The notes below the pieces were generated by a model. It had not been told where the DNA came from and did no database searches. It saw nothing but the letters and a program-made list of their open reading frames with translations. DNA of 64,000 bases from an uncultured Methanobrevibacter sp. (GTDB lineage: Archaea > Methanobacteriota > Methanobacteria > Methanobacteriales > Methanobacteriaceae), in assembly GCF_902801725.1 (NCBI RefSeq), contig NZ_CADCJB010000001.1, positions 1 through 64,000 on the forward strand, given 5' to 3'. Positions 37,373-46,918 of this stretch are shown here, piece after piece; the stretch's first letter is position 1, and each line of letters opens with the position of its first letter. The position numbers and the translations under genes are program-made.

Positions 37373-38385
37373 AAATTGCAATCATTTCTGTTTCAAAAAA
37401 AGGTCAGGATTTAGCAGTTTCATTAAAAGAGAAACTGAATAATGATTCTACAATAATAAGAACTGATCTTTTTCACAAGGATGTCAAAAATAAGTTTCCA
37501 ATTTTATTTTATGAATATGATGCAATAATTGCAATAATGGCATCTGGAATATTGATAAGATCCATCGCTCCATTGATAGAATCAAAAACTTCAGATCCTG
37601 CAGTATTGAATATTGATGATAATGGTAATTTTGTAATATCTGTTCTATCAGGTCATTTGGGAGGCGCAAACAGACTAACAGAAAAAGTTGCTAGTATGAT
37701 TGATGCTATACCCGTTATAACCACTTCCACTGATGTTAATAAAAAATTGGGAATTGATGTAATTGCCAAAGACCTATATCTGTCAATTGATGATACAAGT
37801 GAAATTCTATTTTTCAACAAGTCAATTTTAGAAGGAAAAGAAATTTCATTTATTGTAAATTCCGATAAAAATTTTAAGTATTTTTTTGAGTATCTAAATA
37901 ATAATACACTTGAAATTAACCTTTCAGTTGAATTTTCTTCAGAAGTTAATACAGATGAAATTCATGTCATGCTTGATGACCATAAACTTATATTAAAAGA
38001 GCGGAAACTTGTTGTCGGACTAGGCTGCAGACGTGGGAAGGAATGCATAAGATTATATGACGGATTGAAAAAATCAATCAGAGATTTAAATATTCCTTTA
38101 TCAAGAATTAATCAATTGTCCTCAGCTGAAATCAAGAAAGATGAAAAGGGAATGTTGGAACTGTCAGATAAATTGAATATTCCTATTAATTTTGTAGAAT
38201 TAGATAAGTTAAGATTATTTGAATCGAATGATATACAAAAATCAGAGTTTGTAAAGTCAAAATTTGGAATTTATGGCGTTTGTGAACCATCAGCACTGAT
38301 AACAGCAGGATATGATTCAAAATTGATTTACAAAAAAACCTCTTATGATGGTGTTACAATAGCTATCGCTATTTCAAAATTTTAA
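37369..38385 (+). CDS. cbiG: Cobalt-precorrin 5A hydrolase
   Basis: 338 residues. The N-terminal domain contains IIAIMASGILIRSIAPLIESKTSDPAVLNID and SGHLGGANRLTEKVA. The C-terminal domain has LVVGLGCRRGKE and GVCEPSAL. Both are classic CbiG signatures. It opens the lactone ring of cobalt-precorrin 5A, releasing acetaldehyde, in the anaerobic corrinoid pathway. It is coupled to cbiB; cbiH lies 3.7 kb downstream on the same strand. Confidence 0.93.
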   Translation: MKIAIISVSKKGQDLAVSLKEKLNNDSTIIRTDLFHKDVKNKFPILFYEYDAIIAIMASGILIRSIAPLIESKTSDPAVLNIDDNGNFVISVLSGHLGGANRLTEKVASMIDAIPVITTSTDVNKKLGIDVIAKDLYLSIDDTSEILFFNKSILEGKEISFIVNSDKNFKYFFEYLNNNTLEINLSVEFSSEVNTDEIHVMLDDHKLILKERKLVVGLGCRRGKECIRLYDGLKKSIRDLNIPLSRINQLSSAEIKKDEKGMLELSDKLNIPINFVELDKLRLFESNDIQKSEFVKSKFGIYGVCEPSALITAGYDSKLIYKKTSYDGVTIAIAISKF

Positions 38386-38404
38386 AATAATAAAAAAAAG
38401 TAAA

Positions 38405-38653
38405 TTAGATTGATTCTAATTTTGATAAAACTTCCCAAATCAATGTTCTTGCATGAACAGGAATATTTGGATCGTTACTGATTTCGTCTAATTTTCCTAA
38501 GACGGTACTAATCCTAACAGATTGGTCTTGTTCTTCATCCTTTAAAAGTTCATTAGATTCACTTGCTGCTTCCCGAATGTTACGAGGCACAGTATTATTA
38601 TCCATGATGTATTCAAGAATTTCTGAAACTTCATCAATTGTTTGATTGCTCAT
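38405..38653 (-). CDS. UPF0147 family protein
   Basis: 82 residues from ATG 38653, with GGAGGGG upstream; the in-frame TTG five codons earlier overlaps this site and is rejected. The sequence (LEYIMDNNTVPRNIREAASESNELLKDE through SNDPNIPVHARTLIWEVLSKLESI) is a small all-helical protein typical of the archaeal UPF0147 family. Function unknown. It is convergent with cbiG. Confidence 0.85.
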   Translation of the reverse strand: MSNQTIDEVSEILEYIMDNNTVPRNIREAASESNELLKDEEQDQSVRISTVLGKLDEISNDPNIPVHARTLIWEVLSKLESI

Positions 38654-38803
38654 ATAAAACCCCTCCAAAAATATTAATTAAAAATAAGTCAAAGATATAT
38701 TAATTAATATATCTTTTATTATATATTTAAATATTTTTTGGTAATCAGGCAGAGATTGGAATTATAGTAAAATATATATTAAATTAAATATGAATTATTA
38801 TAC

Positions 38804-38971
38804 ATGTCAGATGTAAGCAAAACAACTATAAATCTTCCTAAAGATATGAAAAAAGAATTGAAAAAAATTGCAATCGATGAAGAAATTTCATTATCCGCTT
38901 TAATCATCAAAATGATTGAAGAAGGAATGGAAAAAAGAAATAAACCAAATGTTTTTTCAGATGAAGATTAA
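38804..38971 (+). CDS. Small ribbon-helix-helix protein
   Basis: 55 residues. TTINLPKDMKKELKKIAIDEEISLSALI (within residues 7-34) is a textbook Arc/CopG ribbon-helix-helix: strand, helix, turn, helix. Such proteins dimerise and bind DNA as repressors, often of toxin-antitoxin loci, but no toxin gene is adjacent. A TATA-like AAATATATATT lies about 30 bp upstream. The last 4 bp overlap the stop of the convergent aldolase gene. Confidence 0.75.
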   Translation: MSDVSKTTINLPKDMKKELKKIAIDEEISLSALIIKMIEEGMEKRNKPNVFSDED

Positions 38972-39555
38972 ATGTTATCTTCAACTGAATTTAACATATA
39001 TGTAACGAATTGAGTTTTAGCAGTCTCTTCGACAAAAACTGCCAGCAGTTCTGCTTCTTTTAAGTTTTTACCGACACAGATTACCCCATGTTTTTTTAAA
39101 ACAAGTACATCTTCTTCTCCAAGACCTTCACTAGCATTATTAGCTAATTCATCACTACCTGGTTTTTGATAATCAATTTCAGCTAAATATGGAACTTTAA
39201 TTTCGCCAAAACCTTCATATCTTTTGATTTTTTTAGATGAATGAGCAAATCCTGTTGCATAAGGAGAGTGTGTGTGAACTATGCCGTTAACGTCAGGTCT
39301 TTTCTTATAGATTTCCAGATGCATATTGACTTCAGAGGAAGGCTTTCCTTTTGTTAATATATTTCCGTCCAAATCCACCAATACAATATCCTCTTCATTC
39401 AGGTTTGATAGGGATTTCAAAGTGGGTGTAATCGCTACAACATCTCCAATTTCACTCTTAAATCTTGCGCTGATATTTCCAGCTTTTCCTGATACTAAAC
39501 CTTTGCCATAAATCTCATTTGAAATGTCAATAATCTCAGCAATATTTTTTTTCAT
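38968..39555 (-). CDS. fucA: Class II aldolase, L-fuculose-phosphate aldolase type
   Basis: 195 residues. The zinc-binding HTHSPYATGFA motif, SSEVNMHLEIY with the catalytic-type Glu, a third metal-site His in KKHGVICVGKNL, and GNISAR near the start are present. Methanogen homologues cleave fuculose 1-phosphate to lactaldehyde and dihydroxyacetone phosphate, and have been linked to lactate supply for coenzyme F420. It lies 12 bp downstream of the PolD small-subunit gene. Confidence 0.87.
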   Translation of the reverse strand: MKKNIAEIIDISNEIYGKGLVSGKAGNISARFKSEIGDVVAITPTLKSLSNLNEEDIVLVDLDGNILTKGKPSSEVNMHLEIYKKRPDVNGIVHTHSPYATGFAHSSKKIKRYEGFGEIKVPYLAEIDYQKPGSDELANNASEGLGEEDVLVLKKHGVICVGKNLKEAELLAVFVEETAKTQFVTYMLNSVEDNI

Positions 39556-39567
39556 TAGATAACCTCA

Positions 39568-41292
39568 TTATAAGAATTTTAAATGTTTATATTTACCTTT
39601 GTGAAGTACAGGAACTTCTGCAGGAGTCGGTTCAATGTTATAAATTTTCTGAAACTCAGTCTGTGTCTGAAAAGTACCTGAATTGATCATATGAACTCCT
39701 TTGAATCTTCTGTATGTATTAATATGAACGTGTCCTGTATGGAATACGTCAGGAACATCTTCAATCACAAGATAGTCTTCAAGCTCAGATGCTAAAGGTG
39801 TTCTTTCTCCATAAATTGGAGCTAAATGTCTTTTTTGAAGTAGTTCTTCCATTAATAGGTCATTTCTTTCATGTGTAAATTCCTTCACGGCCATTACCAA
39901 ATCATCAAAACTACGTCCATGGTATATCAAAACATTTATTCCATCCAATGACACCACACCCGGATTAGAAATGAATTCAACATTGTCTAGTTCATATAGT
40001 GCATTAGCGTATTCTTCAGGCACTGCAGGTTGAGGTTCTGCAACTCTTGAAGCGTCGTGGTTTCCAGGAGCGATAATTATCTTGATATCGCTTCTAATGT
40101 TTCCTAAAAATCTGGCAGCTTCATTGTATTGTTCTGTAATGTCCTTAATTGCAAGCTCTTTTTCCTGGTTTGGATAAACACCGATCCCATCCACGATATC
40201 TCCACCAATGACTAGATATTTAACGTCTTCAGCAATTTTTCTTTGTTCTTCGCTACCATAATCACAGTTAATCCAATCGATAAATCTTGTAAAAGCATCT
40301 TCCAGAAATGTTAAGCTGCCAATGTGAACATCAGATAGGAATACAATTCCGAAGTCCATTTCCTTTTCGGGGATTCTTAAAACTCCCGGATTGATTATTT
40401 GCTGACCGAATGCAAAGGAGTTGTCTTTACTCTTGTTTGCAATTACACCAATTACCTCATCCCTGACAAGTTTTTCAGCTTCTGCAAACAATTCATCATT
40501 GTTGTTTGAGAATAGGACTGAAATGCTTCCTGTATCATCTTCAAATTCAACGATTTTATGACCGTTTTTACTTGACCTGATTTCTTTAACCATTAAAATC
40601 ATGCTTAAGCTATCCTGTGAGTCGTCAATGTCAGCGACCTTAATAGGATTTCTTAACTCTGGTCTTTTGGATAGGATGTTATATAACTTTTCATATCTGC
40701 TTTGGAAATATGAGATTAGGTTTTCGAGCTCTCCGCTGGTGTATGATTTTTTACTGGTGTCTTGAATGATTTCAAAATCATATTCGACATTACTTTTTTC
40801 CAAATTCCTTTTAAATTTGATTTTTTCATCTTTTACAGTTTCTGAAGCTTCTAAAATGGCTTTATTGATATGTTTTTCTTTCACGTCACTGTCTTTTTTT
40901 AGATTTTCTATACTAATATCCTTTTTTTGTGGTGTTTGGTTTTGTATTGGTTTTTTTGTTTCTGTTGGTGTTGTTTGTGTTTGGTTTTGTATTGGTTTTT
41001 TTGTTTCTGTTGGTGTTGTTTGAGGTTTTTCTGTTTTAACCTCACCGGCATCTGTTAATGTTTTTTGATTATCCTTTTCAGGTATTTCTTTATTTCCTGT
41101 TATTTCATCAACTGTTTCACCACTAACTGATATCAAGTCTTTTGATGTGAATTTATCACTTTTTAATTTGACTATGAGTGAAGATGCAAAATCTATAGGA
41201 TTTTCTGCATTAATAACTTTATCATAAGCATCAGGTGATAGGTTGATTCCCTTTTTTGCAAATTTTAATAGAATTTTATTAGTAGTTGACAT
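39568..41292 (-). CDS. polB: DNA polymerase D small subunit (DP1)
   Basis: 574 residues. It has an N-terminal helical domain, a low-complexity linker (residues about 80-150) with a tandem [14 protein letters not shown] repeat, an OB fold (about 215-310), and a calcineurin-like phosphoesterase domain: [46 protein letters not shown]. The metal-binding motifs are intact, consistent with the 3'-5' exonuclease of archaeal DP1. It partners the large subunit DP2 (not in the window) as the main replicative polymerase. It lies 4-6 kb from the presumed origin. Confidence 0.95.
   Translation of the reverse strand: MSTTNKILLKFAKKGINLSPDAYDKVINAENPIDFASSLIVKLKSDKFTSKDLISVSGETVDEITGNKEIPEKDNQKTLTDAGEVKTEKPQTTPTETKKPIQNQTQTTPTETKKPIQNQTPQKKDISIENLKKDSDVKEKHINKAILEASETVKDEKIKFKRNLEKSNVEYDFEIIQDTSKKSYTSGELENLISYFQSRYEKLYNILSKRPELRNPIKVADIDDSQDSLSMILMVKEIRSSKNGHKIVEFEDDTGSISVLFSNNNDELFAEAEKLVRDEVIGVIANKSKDNSFAFGQQIINPGVLRIPEKEMDFGIVFLSDVHIGSLTFLEDAFTRFIDWINCDYGSEEQRKIAEDVKYLVIGGDIVDGIGVYPNQEKELAIKDITEQYNEAARFLGNIRSDIKIIIAPGNHDASRVAEPQPAVPEEYANALYELDNVEFISNPGVVSLDGINVLIYHGRSFDDLVMAVKEFTHERNDLLMEELLQKRHLAPIYGERTPLASELEDYLVIEDVPDVFHTGHVHINTYRRFKGVHMINSGTFQTQTEFQKIYNIEPTPAEVPVLHKGKYKHLKFL
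40934..41023. repeat. 45-bp tandem repeat, two copies, in the DP1 linker
   Basis: The two units (40934-40978, 40979-41023) are nearly identical and encode [15 protein letters not shown]-type repeats in the disordered linker of the PolD small subunit. In-frame copy number could vary between strains. Confidence 0.8.
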
Positions 41293-41453
41293 ATTGATTA
41301 AAATTTTTATTTTCTATAATTAATAAACTTTGAGAATTTTACTCAACATGATTTAGTCTTTTTCGTTATATTTATTATATATTAAAAAGAAAAGTTAAAT
41401 CATTATAATGTACTTGTTATTTAATTAATAAGTTTTCAATGATTGTGATAAAA

Positions 41454-42116
41454 ATGGCAAATAAGGTACTTAGAATTATTTTAATAGTTGTAATATTTTT
41501 TATATTCTTTGAAGTAGGGCTAGTCAGTTCATACACTATTGTGACTTCTGAAGCTCCTAACGTTCAGGGATTAATAGATATGCAAATTTCTAAAATAACT
41601 GGGATGTTTACCCCAGAAAAAGTAAATGACATGTTAATTAGAGATCCAAGTCCTGTTAATATTACCAATAAAAAAGATGTTGCCTTGAAGATGGAATCTA
41701 TATCGCAGGTTGATGGCGTTAATTATGACTCAATGAACGTTTCTACATATGATGACCCTAAAAAAAGCAATTTCACAGTCACCATTGAAGCGTTAGGATA
41801 TGACTCCCCTAATTCAACTTCCGGTCAAATTGTTATTAGTAAAGTTCCAAACTATAAAATTATAGCTAAAGGAAATGCTACTTATAAGGACAACGGACTT
41901 ACCGTTAATGAAAATAGTATAGTAATTACTTCAGTATTGAAATTATACAATACAGGCAATACTTCTCAAACTTCCTATACAGATTACAGTAGCAGCGGAA
42001 GCAGTGATAGTAGCTATAGCAGTTATAACAGCTACAGCAGTAGTAGCGGAAGCAGTGGTAGTAGCTATAGCAGTTATGACAGCAGTAGCAGTGGCAGTAG
42101 TAATAGCAGTTATTAA
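41454..42116 (+). CDS. Membrane-anchored protein with Ser/Tyr/Gly-rich tail
   Basis: 220 residues from ATG 41454 behind TGTGAT. An N-terminal membrane helix (VLRIILIVVIFFIFFEVGLVSSY) is followed by a soluble extracellular domain of about 140 residues. A tail of about 45 residues is almost entirely Ser, Tyr and Gly in SSYSSY/SGSS repeats. Probably a surface protein; no family recognised. It is close upstream of cbiH but shows no functional link. Confidence 0.6.
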   Translation: MANKVLRIILIVVIFFIFFEVGLVSSYTIVTSEAPNVQGLIDMQISKITGMFTPEKVNDMLIRDPSPVNITNKKDVALKMESISQVDGVNYDSMNVSTYDDPKKSNFTVTIEALGYDSPNSTSGQIVISKVPNYKIIAKGNATYKDNGLTVNENSIVITSVLKLYNTGNTSQTSYTDYSSSGSSDSSYSSYNSYSSSSGSSGSSYSSYDSSSSGSSNSSY

Positions 42117-42128
42117 TAATTTGATATT

Positions 42129-43202
42129 ATGATTAATGTAATTGGAATTGGTCAAAATAGAGAAAACATGACTTTAGGAGCTTTAAAAGCTATTGAAGAG
42201 TCTGATGTTATTATAGGCTATAAAAAATACATAGACCAGATTGAAGATCTGATTGAAGATAAGGAAATAATTAAGAAAGGAATGGGTGATGAAATATCCC
42301 GTGCTGAAATGGCAATTCAAAAAAGTCTTGAAGGCCAGACTGTTTCTTTAATTAGTTCCGGAGATCCCGGCGTATTTGGAATGGCCAATGTATTATATCA
42401 GATAGTCAGCAAATATGAAGGAATTGAAATTAAGGTTTATCCTGGCGTATCGGCGTTGAATTATGCATCAAGTCACCTTGGTGCTCCTTTGCATGATTTT
42501 GCTGCCATCAGTTTAAGCAATATTTTGACTCCGCTGTCTGAAATAGAAAAAAAATTAAGATACGCTCTTGAAGCCAATCTGATTGTAGCTATTTATAATC
42601 CATTAAGTAAAACACGAAGAGAACCTTTTAAAAGGTTTAAAGAATGTGTTTTAGATATTAAAGGAGAAGATGCTTTAATTGGCATTATTGATAGTACCTA
42701 TGAGCCACCAAAAGCCACTATTGTTAAAATTAAAGATTTAACAGAAGATATTGTAAACATGTCCTGTACATTGATTGTCGGAAATGATTTAACTTATGAA
42801 CAGGACGGTAAGCTGATTACCCCTAGAGGATATGTAATCAGGTCCAAAATCCATGAATTATCACAAAATCATTATGAAAAATTTTTAAATGGTGAAGTAG
42901 CTCACGGACCTAATCGTGAATGTGAGTTTTACCCTTGTCATTATGACGGTCAGTACTGTGATTTCTGTTATTGTCCGTTTTATCCATGTGGAGATTCTTC
43001 AACCGGAGGAGAATGGATTAAAGGAAAAGGTGTTTGGAACTGTACCAATTGTCATTGGTTGCACGATAAGCAGGCAGTTGAATGTCTACGCCCGCCTTTA
43101 GAAGATCTTTTGGAAGAAGTTGAAGATTTGAAAACAAAGAAAAAAACTTTACTAAAGCTTAGAAGAGCATGCTTATTACATGTAGATACAAAGGATTTAT
43201 GA
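42129..43202 (+). CDS. cbiH: Precorrin-3B/cobalt-factor III C17-methyltransferase with Cys-rich C-terminal domain
   Basis: 357 residues. The N-terminal 240 are a tetrapyrrole methylase: INVIGIGQNRENMTLGALKAI, SSGDPGVFGMA, VYPGVSALNYASSHLGAPLHDFAAISLSN and AIYNPLSKTRREP. It methylates C17 and contracts the ring in the anaerobic B12 route. Residues about 260-320 are a Cys-rich small domain (CEFYPCHYDGQYCDFCYCPF, then WNCTNCHWLHD) that probably binds metal or an Fe-S cluster, followed by a helical end. Confidence 0.92.
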   Translation: MINVIGIGQNRENMTLGALKAIEESDVIIGYKKYIDQIEDLIEDKEIIKKGMGDEISRAEMAIQKSLEGQTVSLISSGDPGVFGMANVLYQIVSKYEGIEIKVYPGVSALNYASSHLGAPLHDFAAISLSNILTPLSEIEKKLRYALEANLIVAIYNPLSKTRREPFKRFKECVLDIKGEDALIGIIDSTYEPPKATIVKIKDLTEDIVNMSCTLIVGNDLTYEQDGKLITPRGYVIRSKIHELSQNHYEKFLNGEVAHGPNRECEFYPCHYDGQYCDFCYCPFYPCGDSSTGGEWIKGKGVWNCTNCHWLHDKQAVECLRPPLEDLLEEVEDLKTKKKTLLKLRRACLLHVDTKDL

Positions 43203-43211
43203 GGTATTCAA

Positions 43212-43811
43212 TTGACAATAAAAACTCTTTTAATAGAAATGAAGAATATGTCGGAACTTATGGTAGATTTAGCTTATTCCGCCGTATTGTTCAACAGTAA
43301 AACAGCCGCTGAAGAAGTAATTACATTGGAAAATGAAGTAAACATGATGAATTTTGAAATTAAAAAGGAATCATTGGTTGCTGCTAGATCTTATGAAGAT
43401 GCGGAAAAATTGACTGCACTACTTGAAATTGCGGAAGCGGCTGAAAGTATAGCAAACGCTGCAAAAGATTTAGCTGATTTAGTAATTAAAGGTTTCAAAC
43501 CACATCCTGTATTTAAAGTAGTTATGGAAGAATCAGATAAAAGCATTGTTAGAGTTACAGTTGATGAGTCATCAGAAATTGCAAATAATACTTTAGGAGA
43601 TTTGCTTTTAGTTAATCGTACAGGAATGAAAGTAATTGCTATTAGAAGAGGTTCATCCTGGATTTACGGTCCGGATAAAAGAACTACAATTTTACCAGAT
43701 GATACATTAATTTTAAAAGGAACAGATGAAGGTGCCGATTTGCTTGAAAAATTAGCGGCAGGAACATGTTCCTTAGATGATATTCCAGATGAATTGGAAG
43801 ATGAAGATTAG
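43212..43811 (+). CDS. PhoU-like / TrkA-C domain protein paired with a Mg2+ transporter
   Basis: 199 residues starting at TTG 43212 behind GAGGT. The N-terminal half (residues about 1-90) is a PhoU-like helical bundle ([31 protein letters not shown]...). The C-terminal half (about 105-185) is a TrkA-C (RCK-C) ligand-binding domain ([37 protein letters not shown]). TrkA-C domains gate cation channels by binding nucleotides. The MgtE-type transporter gene follows after about 35 bp, so this is probably its cytoplasmic regulator. Confidence 0.82.
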   Translation: MTIKTLLIEMKNMSELMVDLAYSAVLFNSKTAAEEVITLENEVNMMNFEIKKESLVAARSYEDAEKLTALLEIAEAAESIANAAKDLADLVIKGFKPHPVFKVVMEESDKSIVRVTVDESSEIANNTLGDLLLVNRTGMKVIAIRRGSSWIYGPDKRTTILPDDTLILKGTDEGADLLEKLAAGTCSLDDIPDELEDED

Positions 43812-43846
43812 AGAAGTGATTTAGATGATTAAAGGTAGTGATATGT

Positions 43847-45106
43847 GTGAAAAATCAACAGAAGATGACTCGCAGTTCACTATCTGCATCTGTTTCTAAA
43901 TTTTATGGGGATAATAAATCTAATTTAAAAGAAGGATTAATAGCTCTTTTAATCTGCGCTATAGGAGATTTAGTAGCAGGTATTATCCTTGGTAAAATGA
44001 CATTTTTCCTTGAAGCATTTCCCGGACTGTTGGTTGTTATTCCTGGAGCTATTGGAATGAGGGGAAATATTTTCGGTTCATTCGCTTCAAGACTTTCCAC
44101 TAACCTTCACATTGGTTTGATATCTCCTAAATTTGAATTCTCAGAGCATTTGAACCATAACATTTTTTCTTCATTTGTTTTGACATTGGTATTGTCAATA
44201 TTTTTAGGCATAGTTGGAAAGATATTCTGTATTCTGCTTCATTATAACTCAATGGAGCTGATTGATTTCATTTTGATTTGTACATTGGCAGGCATAATAT
44301 CAAATTTAATAATGCTTCCGATAACCATGTTCGTTTCATTTAAAAGCTTTGAGCATGGATGGGATCCGGACAATATTACCAGCCCTATAATTGCCGCTTT
44401 TGGAGATCTGTTTACCTTACCGGCTATTATAGCATCAATCTTTATTTTAAGTTTCATTGACATTAATATTATCATAAAGGATATTGTTTTGGGAATAATC
44501 TTAATAGGTGTTTTTATTGGATTTATTTATTGCTACAGATTGTCTGATGAGACAAAGACAATATTAAAGCAGTCTACTCCTATTTTACTCCTATGCTCAT
44601 TTTTAGGAGGTTCAGCAGGGGGAATTTTAAACAGTTCAGTTGAGACATTGCTTACCAATCCAAGCTTGCTTACCCTGCTTCCATTGTTTTCAGGCGAATG
44701 CGGAAGTTTGATTAGTATTTTAGGAGCAAGACTTTCATCAGGTCTTCACTCAGGTTTGGTAGAGCCGTTAAGAATTCCTAAAGGATATTCCATTCCTAAC
44801 TTTTTGATTTGCTTTATTTTAGCACTTATTATATTCCCATTTATAGGAATATTGGCCGAAGGGTCTTCATTAATTTTCGGAGTGGTCGGCGTTGGATTTG
44901 ATAAAATCATTGAAATCAGTACATTGTCCGGCCTTATTCTGGTTACTATAATGGTATTTATTGTCTATTACATTTCAACAATTTCATATAGTCATAATCT
45001 GGACCCGGACAATATTGTAATTCCAATTTCAACCAGTGTTACTGATTCAATTTCAAGTTTGGTTTTAATTTCTGTCTCCTTACTGTTGTTGGGTGTTTTA
45101 ATCTAA
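43847..45106 (+). CDS. MgtE/SLC41-type divalent cation transporter
   Basis: About 419 residues from GTG 43847, positioned behind GGTAGTGAT; a GTG three codons earlier is possible. It has two homologous halves of about five membrane helices, each with an MgtE/SLC41 motif: GAIGMRGNIFGSFASRLST...DNITSPIIAAFGDLFTLP and GECGSLISILGARLSSGLH...DNIVIPISTSVTDSISSL. The acidic residues of these motifs line the Mg2+ path. The cytoplasmic N and CBS domains of bacterial MgtE are missing; the upstream TrkA-C protein may replace them. Confidence 0.88.
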   Translation: MKNQQKMTRSSLSASVSKFYGDNKSNLKEGLIALLICAIGDLVAGIILGKMTFFLEAFPGLLVVIPGAIGMRGNIFGSFASRLSTNLHIGLISPKFEFSEHLNHNIFSSFVLTLVLSIFLGIVGKIFCILLHYNSMELIDFILICTLAGIISNLIMLPITMFVSFKSFEHGWDPDNITSPIIAAFGDLFTLPAIIASIFILSFIDINIIIKDIVLGIILIGVFIGFIYCYRLSDETKTILKQSTPILLLCSFLGGSAGGILNSSVETLLTNPSLLTLLPLFSGECGSLISILGARLSSGLHSGLVEPLRIPKGYSIPNFLICFILALIIFPFIGILAEGSSLIFGVVGVGFDKIIEISTLSGLILVTIMVFIVYYISTISYSHNLDPDNIVIPISTSVTDSISSLVLISVSLLLLGVLI

Positions 45107-45117
45107 TCGATTTGAAG

Positions 45118-45984
45118 CTAATTCCATGCCTTTAAAATCAGTTCACATTCATTCGTTCTGAAATAGTCGTATTTTAGATTATTTCTATCGAAATTTTTCG
45201 GAACGCTTACCAAAACAGCTTTGGCATCAGGCTTATCAAGATGAATGAAAACAATTGAACTGGAATCATCGTAAAAGTTGATTTCATCGTTCAAATAGAT
45301 TACATCATCGTATATGGGCTGCCAGCTTTTTGATTTGACAACTCTTGTTGAATCCATATAATATTTCAGTTCGTTTTGTTCCCTTTCATCAGTGAGCAGA
45401 TAGTAATCTGAAGCCCTCAAATTGCCTTTGAATACTTTAAAGTAGTTGCAGCTGTGTGAATCCTGGTCATGATTTCTGTTGCACTTGCCTTCAAGCTGAA
45501 AGTCTTTTAGTACATATTTTTTGAAAAAGTCGCATTTCACCAGTCTGTTGACCGAGTGGACATTTCCAGAGCCGGCATCACCACCTATTTTTACACTTGA
45601 AATTGTACTCTCATGCGGAATGAGTTCCATTGAGGTTTTAATTTTTGAGTTAAACAATATCTTGGTCACGTACTTTTCATAATTACTTCCAAGAGCTAGA
45701 AATTTTGAATATGCCACACTGTTTGGAATAATCTGTCCCTCCTCATTTACAATTGCAAGACCAGGGGTTCCTTTTTTGTGAACTTCCCAGTTGCTTGGAG
45801 TTCCTGGATTGTTTATTAGATTGACAATACTCTCTTCAATCAATGTCTGAATATGTTCATTTTCGCTCTGTTTTGCGATTTTGTGTGTACTTATTTCACT
45901 TAATGAAAGAACGATTCCCGCAATCATTATGAGAATTATCATGATGACTGCTATTTCAAGCGTTAGAGTTCCTCTACTGTCCAT
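45118..45984 (-). CDS. Type IV pilin-like secreted protein
   Basis: 288 residues. MDSRG then TLTLEIAVIMIILIMIAGIV is a class III (prepilin) signal: short charged leader, Gly before the cut, Glu at position +5, then a long hydrophobic helix. The rest is a soluble domain with a few Cys residues (CDFFKKYV, GKCNRN, DSHSCNYF) that may form disulfides. It starts inside the end of the upstream gene (11-bp overlap), so the two are translated together. Probably a minor pilin or pseudopilin of a surface filament; no assembly ATPase or peptidase gene is nearby. Confidence 0.65.
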   Translation of the reverse strand: MDSRGTLTLEIAVIMIILIMIAGIVLSLSEISTHKIAKQSENEHIQTLIEESIVNLINNPGTPSNWEVHKKGTPGLAIVNEEGQIIPNSVAYSKFLALGSNYEKYVTKILFNSKIKTSMELIPHESTISSVKIGGDAGSGNVHSVNRLVKCDFFKKYVLKDFQLEGKCNRNHDQDSHSCNYFKVFKGNLRASDYYLLTDEREQNELKYYMDSTRVVKSKSWQPIYDDVIYLNDEINFYDDSSSIVFIHLDKPDAKAVLVSVPKNFDRNNLKYDYFRTNECELILKAWN

Positions 45985-46918
45985 TTTCCTTCACCAATCC
46001 GTATTTCTTTCTATGGGATGAATCTAAAATTAGACTATCCCAGTCATTTGGGTCTATTTTTTCCCCATTGTAATGGTCTGCAAAGACTACATGGTCACTA
46101 CACGATAAAGACTCGTTTTTAATTGGAGTATGTGTTTGTATAAATACTTCAAAGCCATAATGTGGGCATTTTCCCTTTCCCTCGAGTCTGCAAAGATAAC
46201 AGCTTCCGTCGGCGCTTTCATGGAAATATCCTTTTTTCAGACAATCATCCAATACTCCCGGGTCTCCATGGTGAATGTATGGGTCATATGGACATTTGGT
46301 AATGTATAATGGTGCTGTTGCTTCAATGTAGGATTCAGGCGATTTGAAATGATGTATAACCATATACCCAGCTATTGCATTTTTATAATGGATTTTATTA
46401 TCATATGTCAGAATTCCTGATGCTATTGTTAGTTTGGCCAGTGGCAATGGATCTCTTAAACCTTCAATCGATGCATTTTTCTCAATGATGTTTGAATAGT
46501 TGATGTTATCTTTTTTAACTTTCAGTTTTACCTTAAACAGAATTTTCCAGGGACTGCCGCTGTTTTCAACTGACAGCACTTCAGATGAAATTCTTACGCC
46601 GTACTTGTTTTCAAATTCTTTGTTTTTTTCTTCCAATTTTTTGTTCAGGTTCTTTTTTATTTGGTTTTCGCTGTTGAAAACAGGCAGTCCGTTGTATACC
46701 TTTTGAGTTGCATCAGCTATTGCATCTCTTCCAAGAACTTCTAAATTTCTTGAGTAGTCATCAATGATATACTTAAAATTATTATTTGATTTTAATTCTA
46801 TGTTTTCATTTTCAAGGTAATTTATACTTGTAATTATAAAAATGGCTATTATCAACAAAGATATAATTAAAATAGCAACACTACCTACCAGTATATTTCC
46901 TTTGGAGTCGATTTTCAT
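45974..46918 (-). CDS. Pilin-like secreted Cys-rich protein
   Basis: 314 residues. MKIDSKG then NILVGSVAILIISLLIIAIF resembles a prepilin leader but lacks Glu at +5. Coiled-coil-like residues about 80-105 (QIKKNLNKKLEEKNKEFENKYG) follow. The C-terminal half has many Cys/His residues (TKCPYDPYIHHGDPG, DDCLKKGYF, CYLCRLEGKGKCPHYG, SLSCSDHV), suggesting disulfides or bound metal. The second pilin-like gene overlaps its 3' end. Family not recognised. Confidence 0.6.
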   Translation of the reverse strand: MKIDSKGNILVGSVAILIISLLIIAIFIITSINYLENENIELKSNNNFKYIIDDYSRNLEVLGRDAIADATQKVYNGLPVFNSENQIKKNLNKKLEEKNKEFENKYGVRISSEVLSVENSGSPWKILFKVKLKVKKDNINYSNIIEKNASIEGLRDPLPLAKLTIASGILTYDNKIHYKNAIAGYMVIHHFKSPESYIEATAPLYITKCPYDPYIHHGDPGVLDDCLKKGYFHESADGSCYLCRLEGKGKCPHYGFEVFIQTHTPIKNESLSCSDHVVFADHYNGEKIDPNDWDSLILDSSHRKKYGLVKENGQ

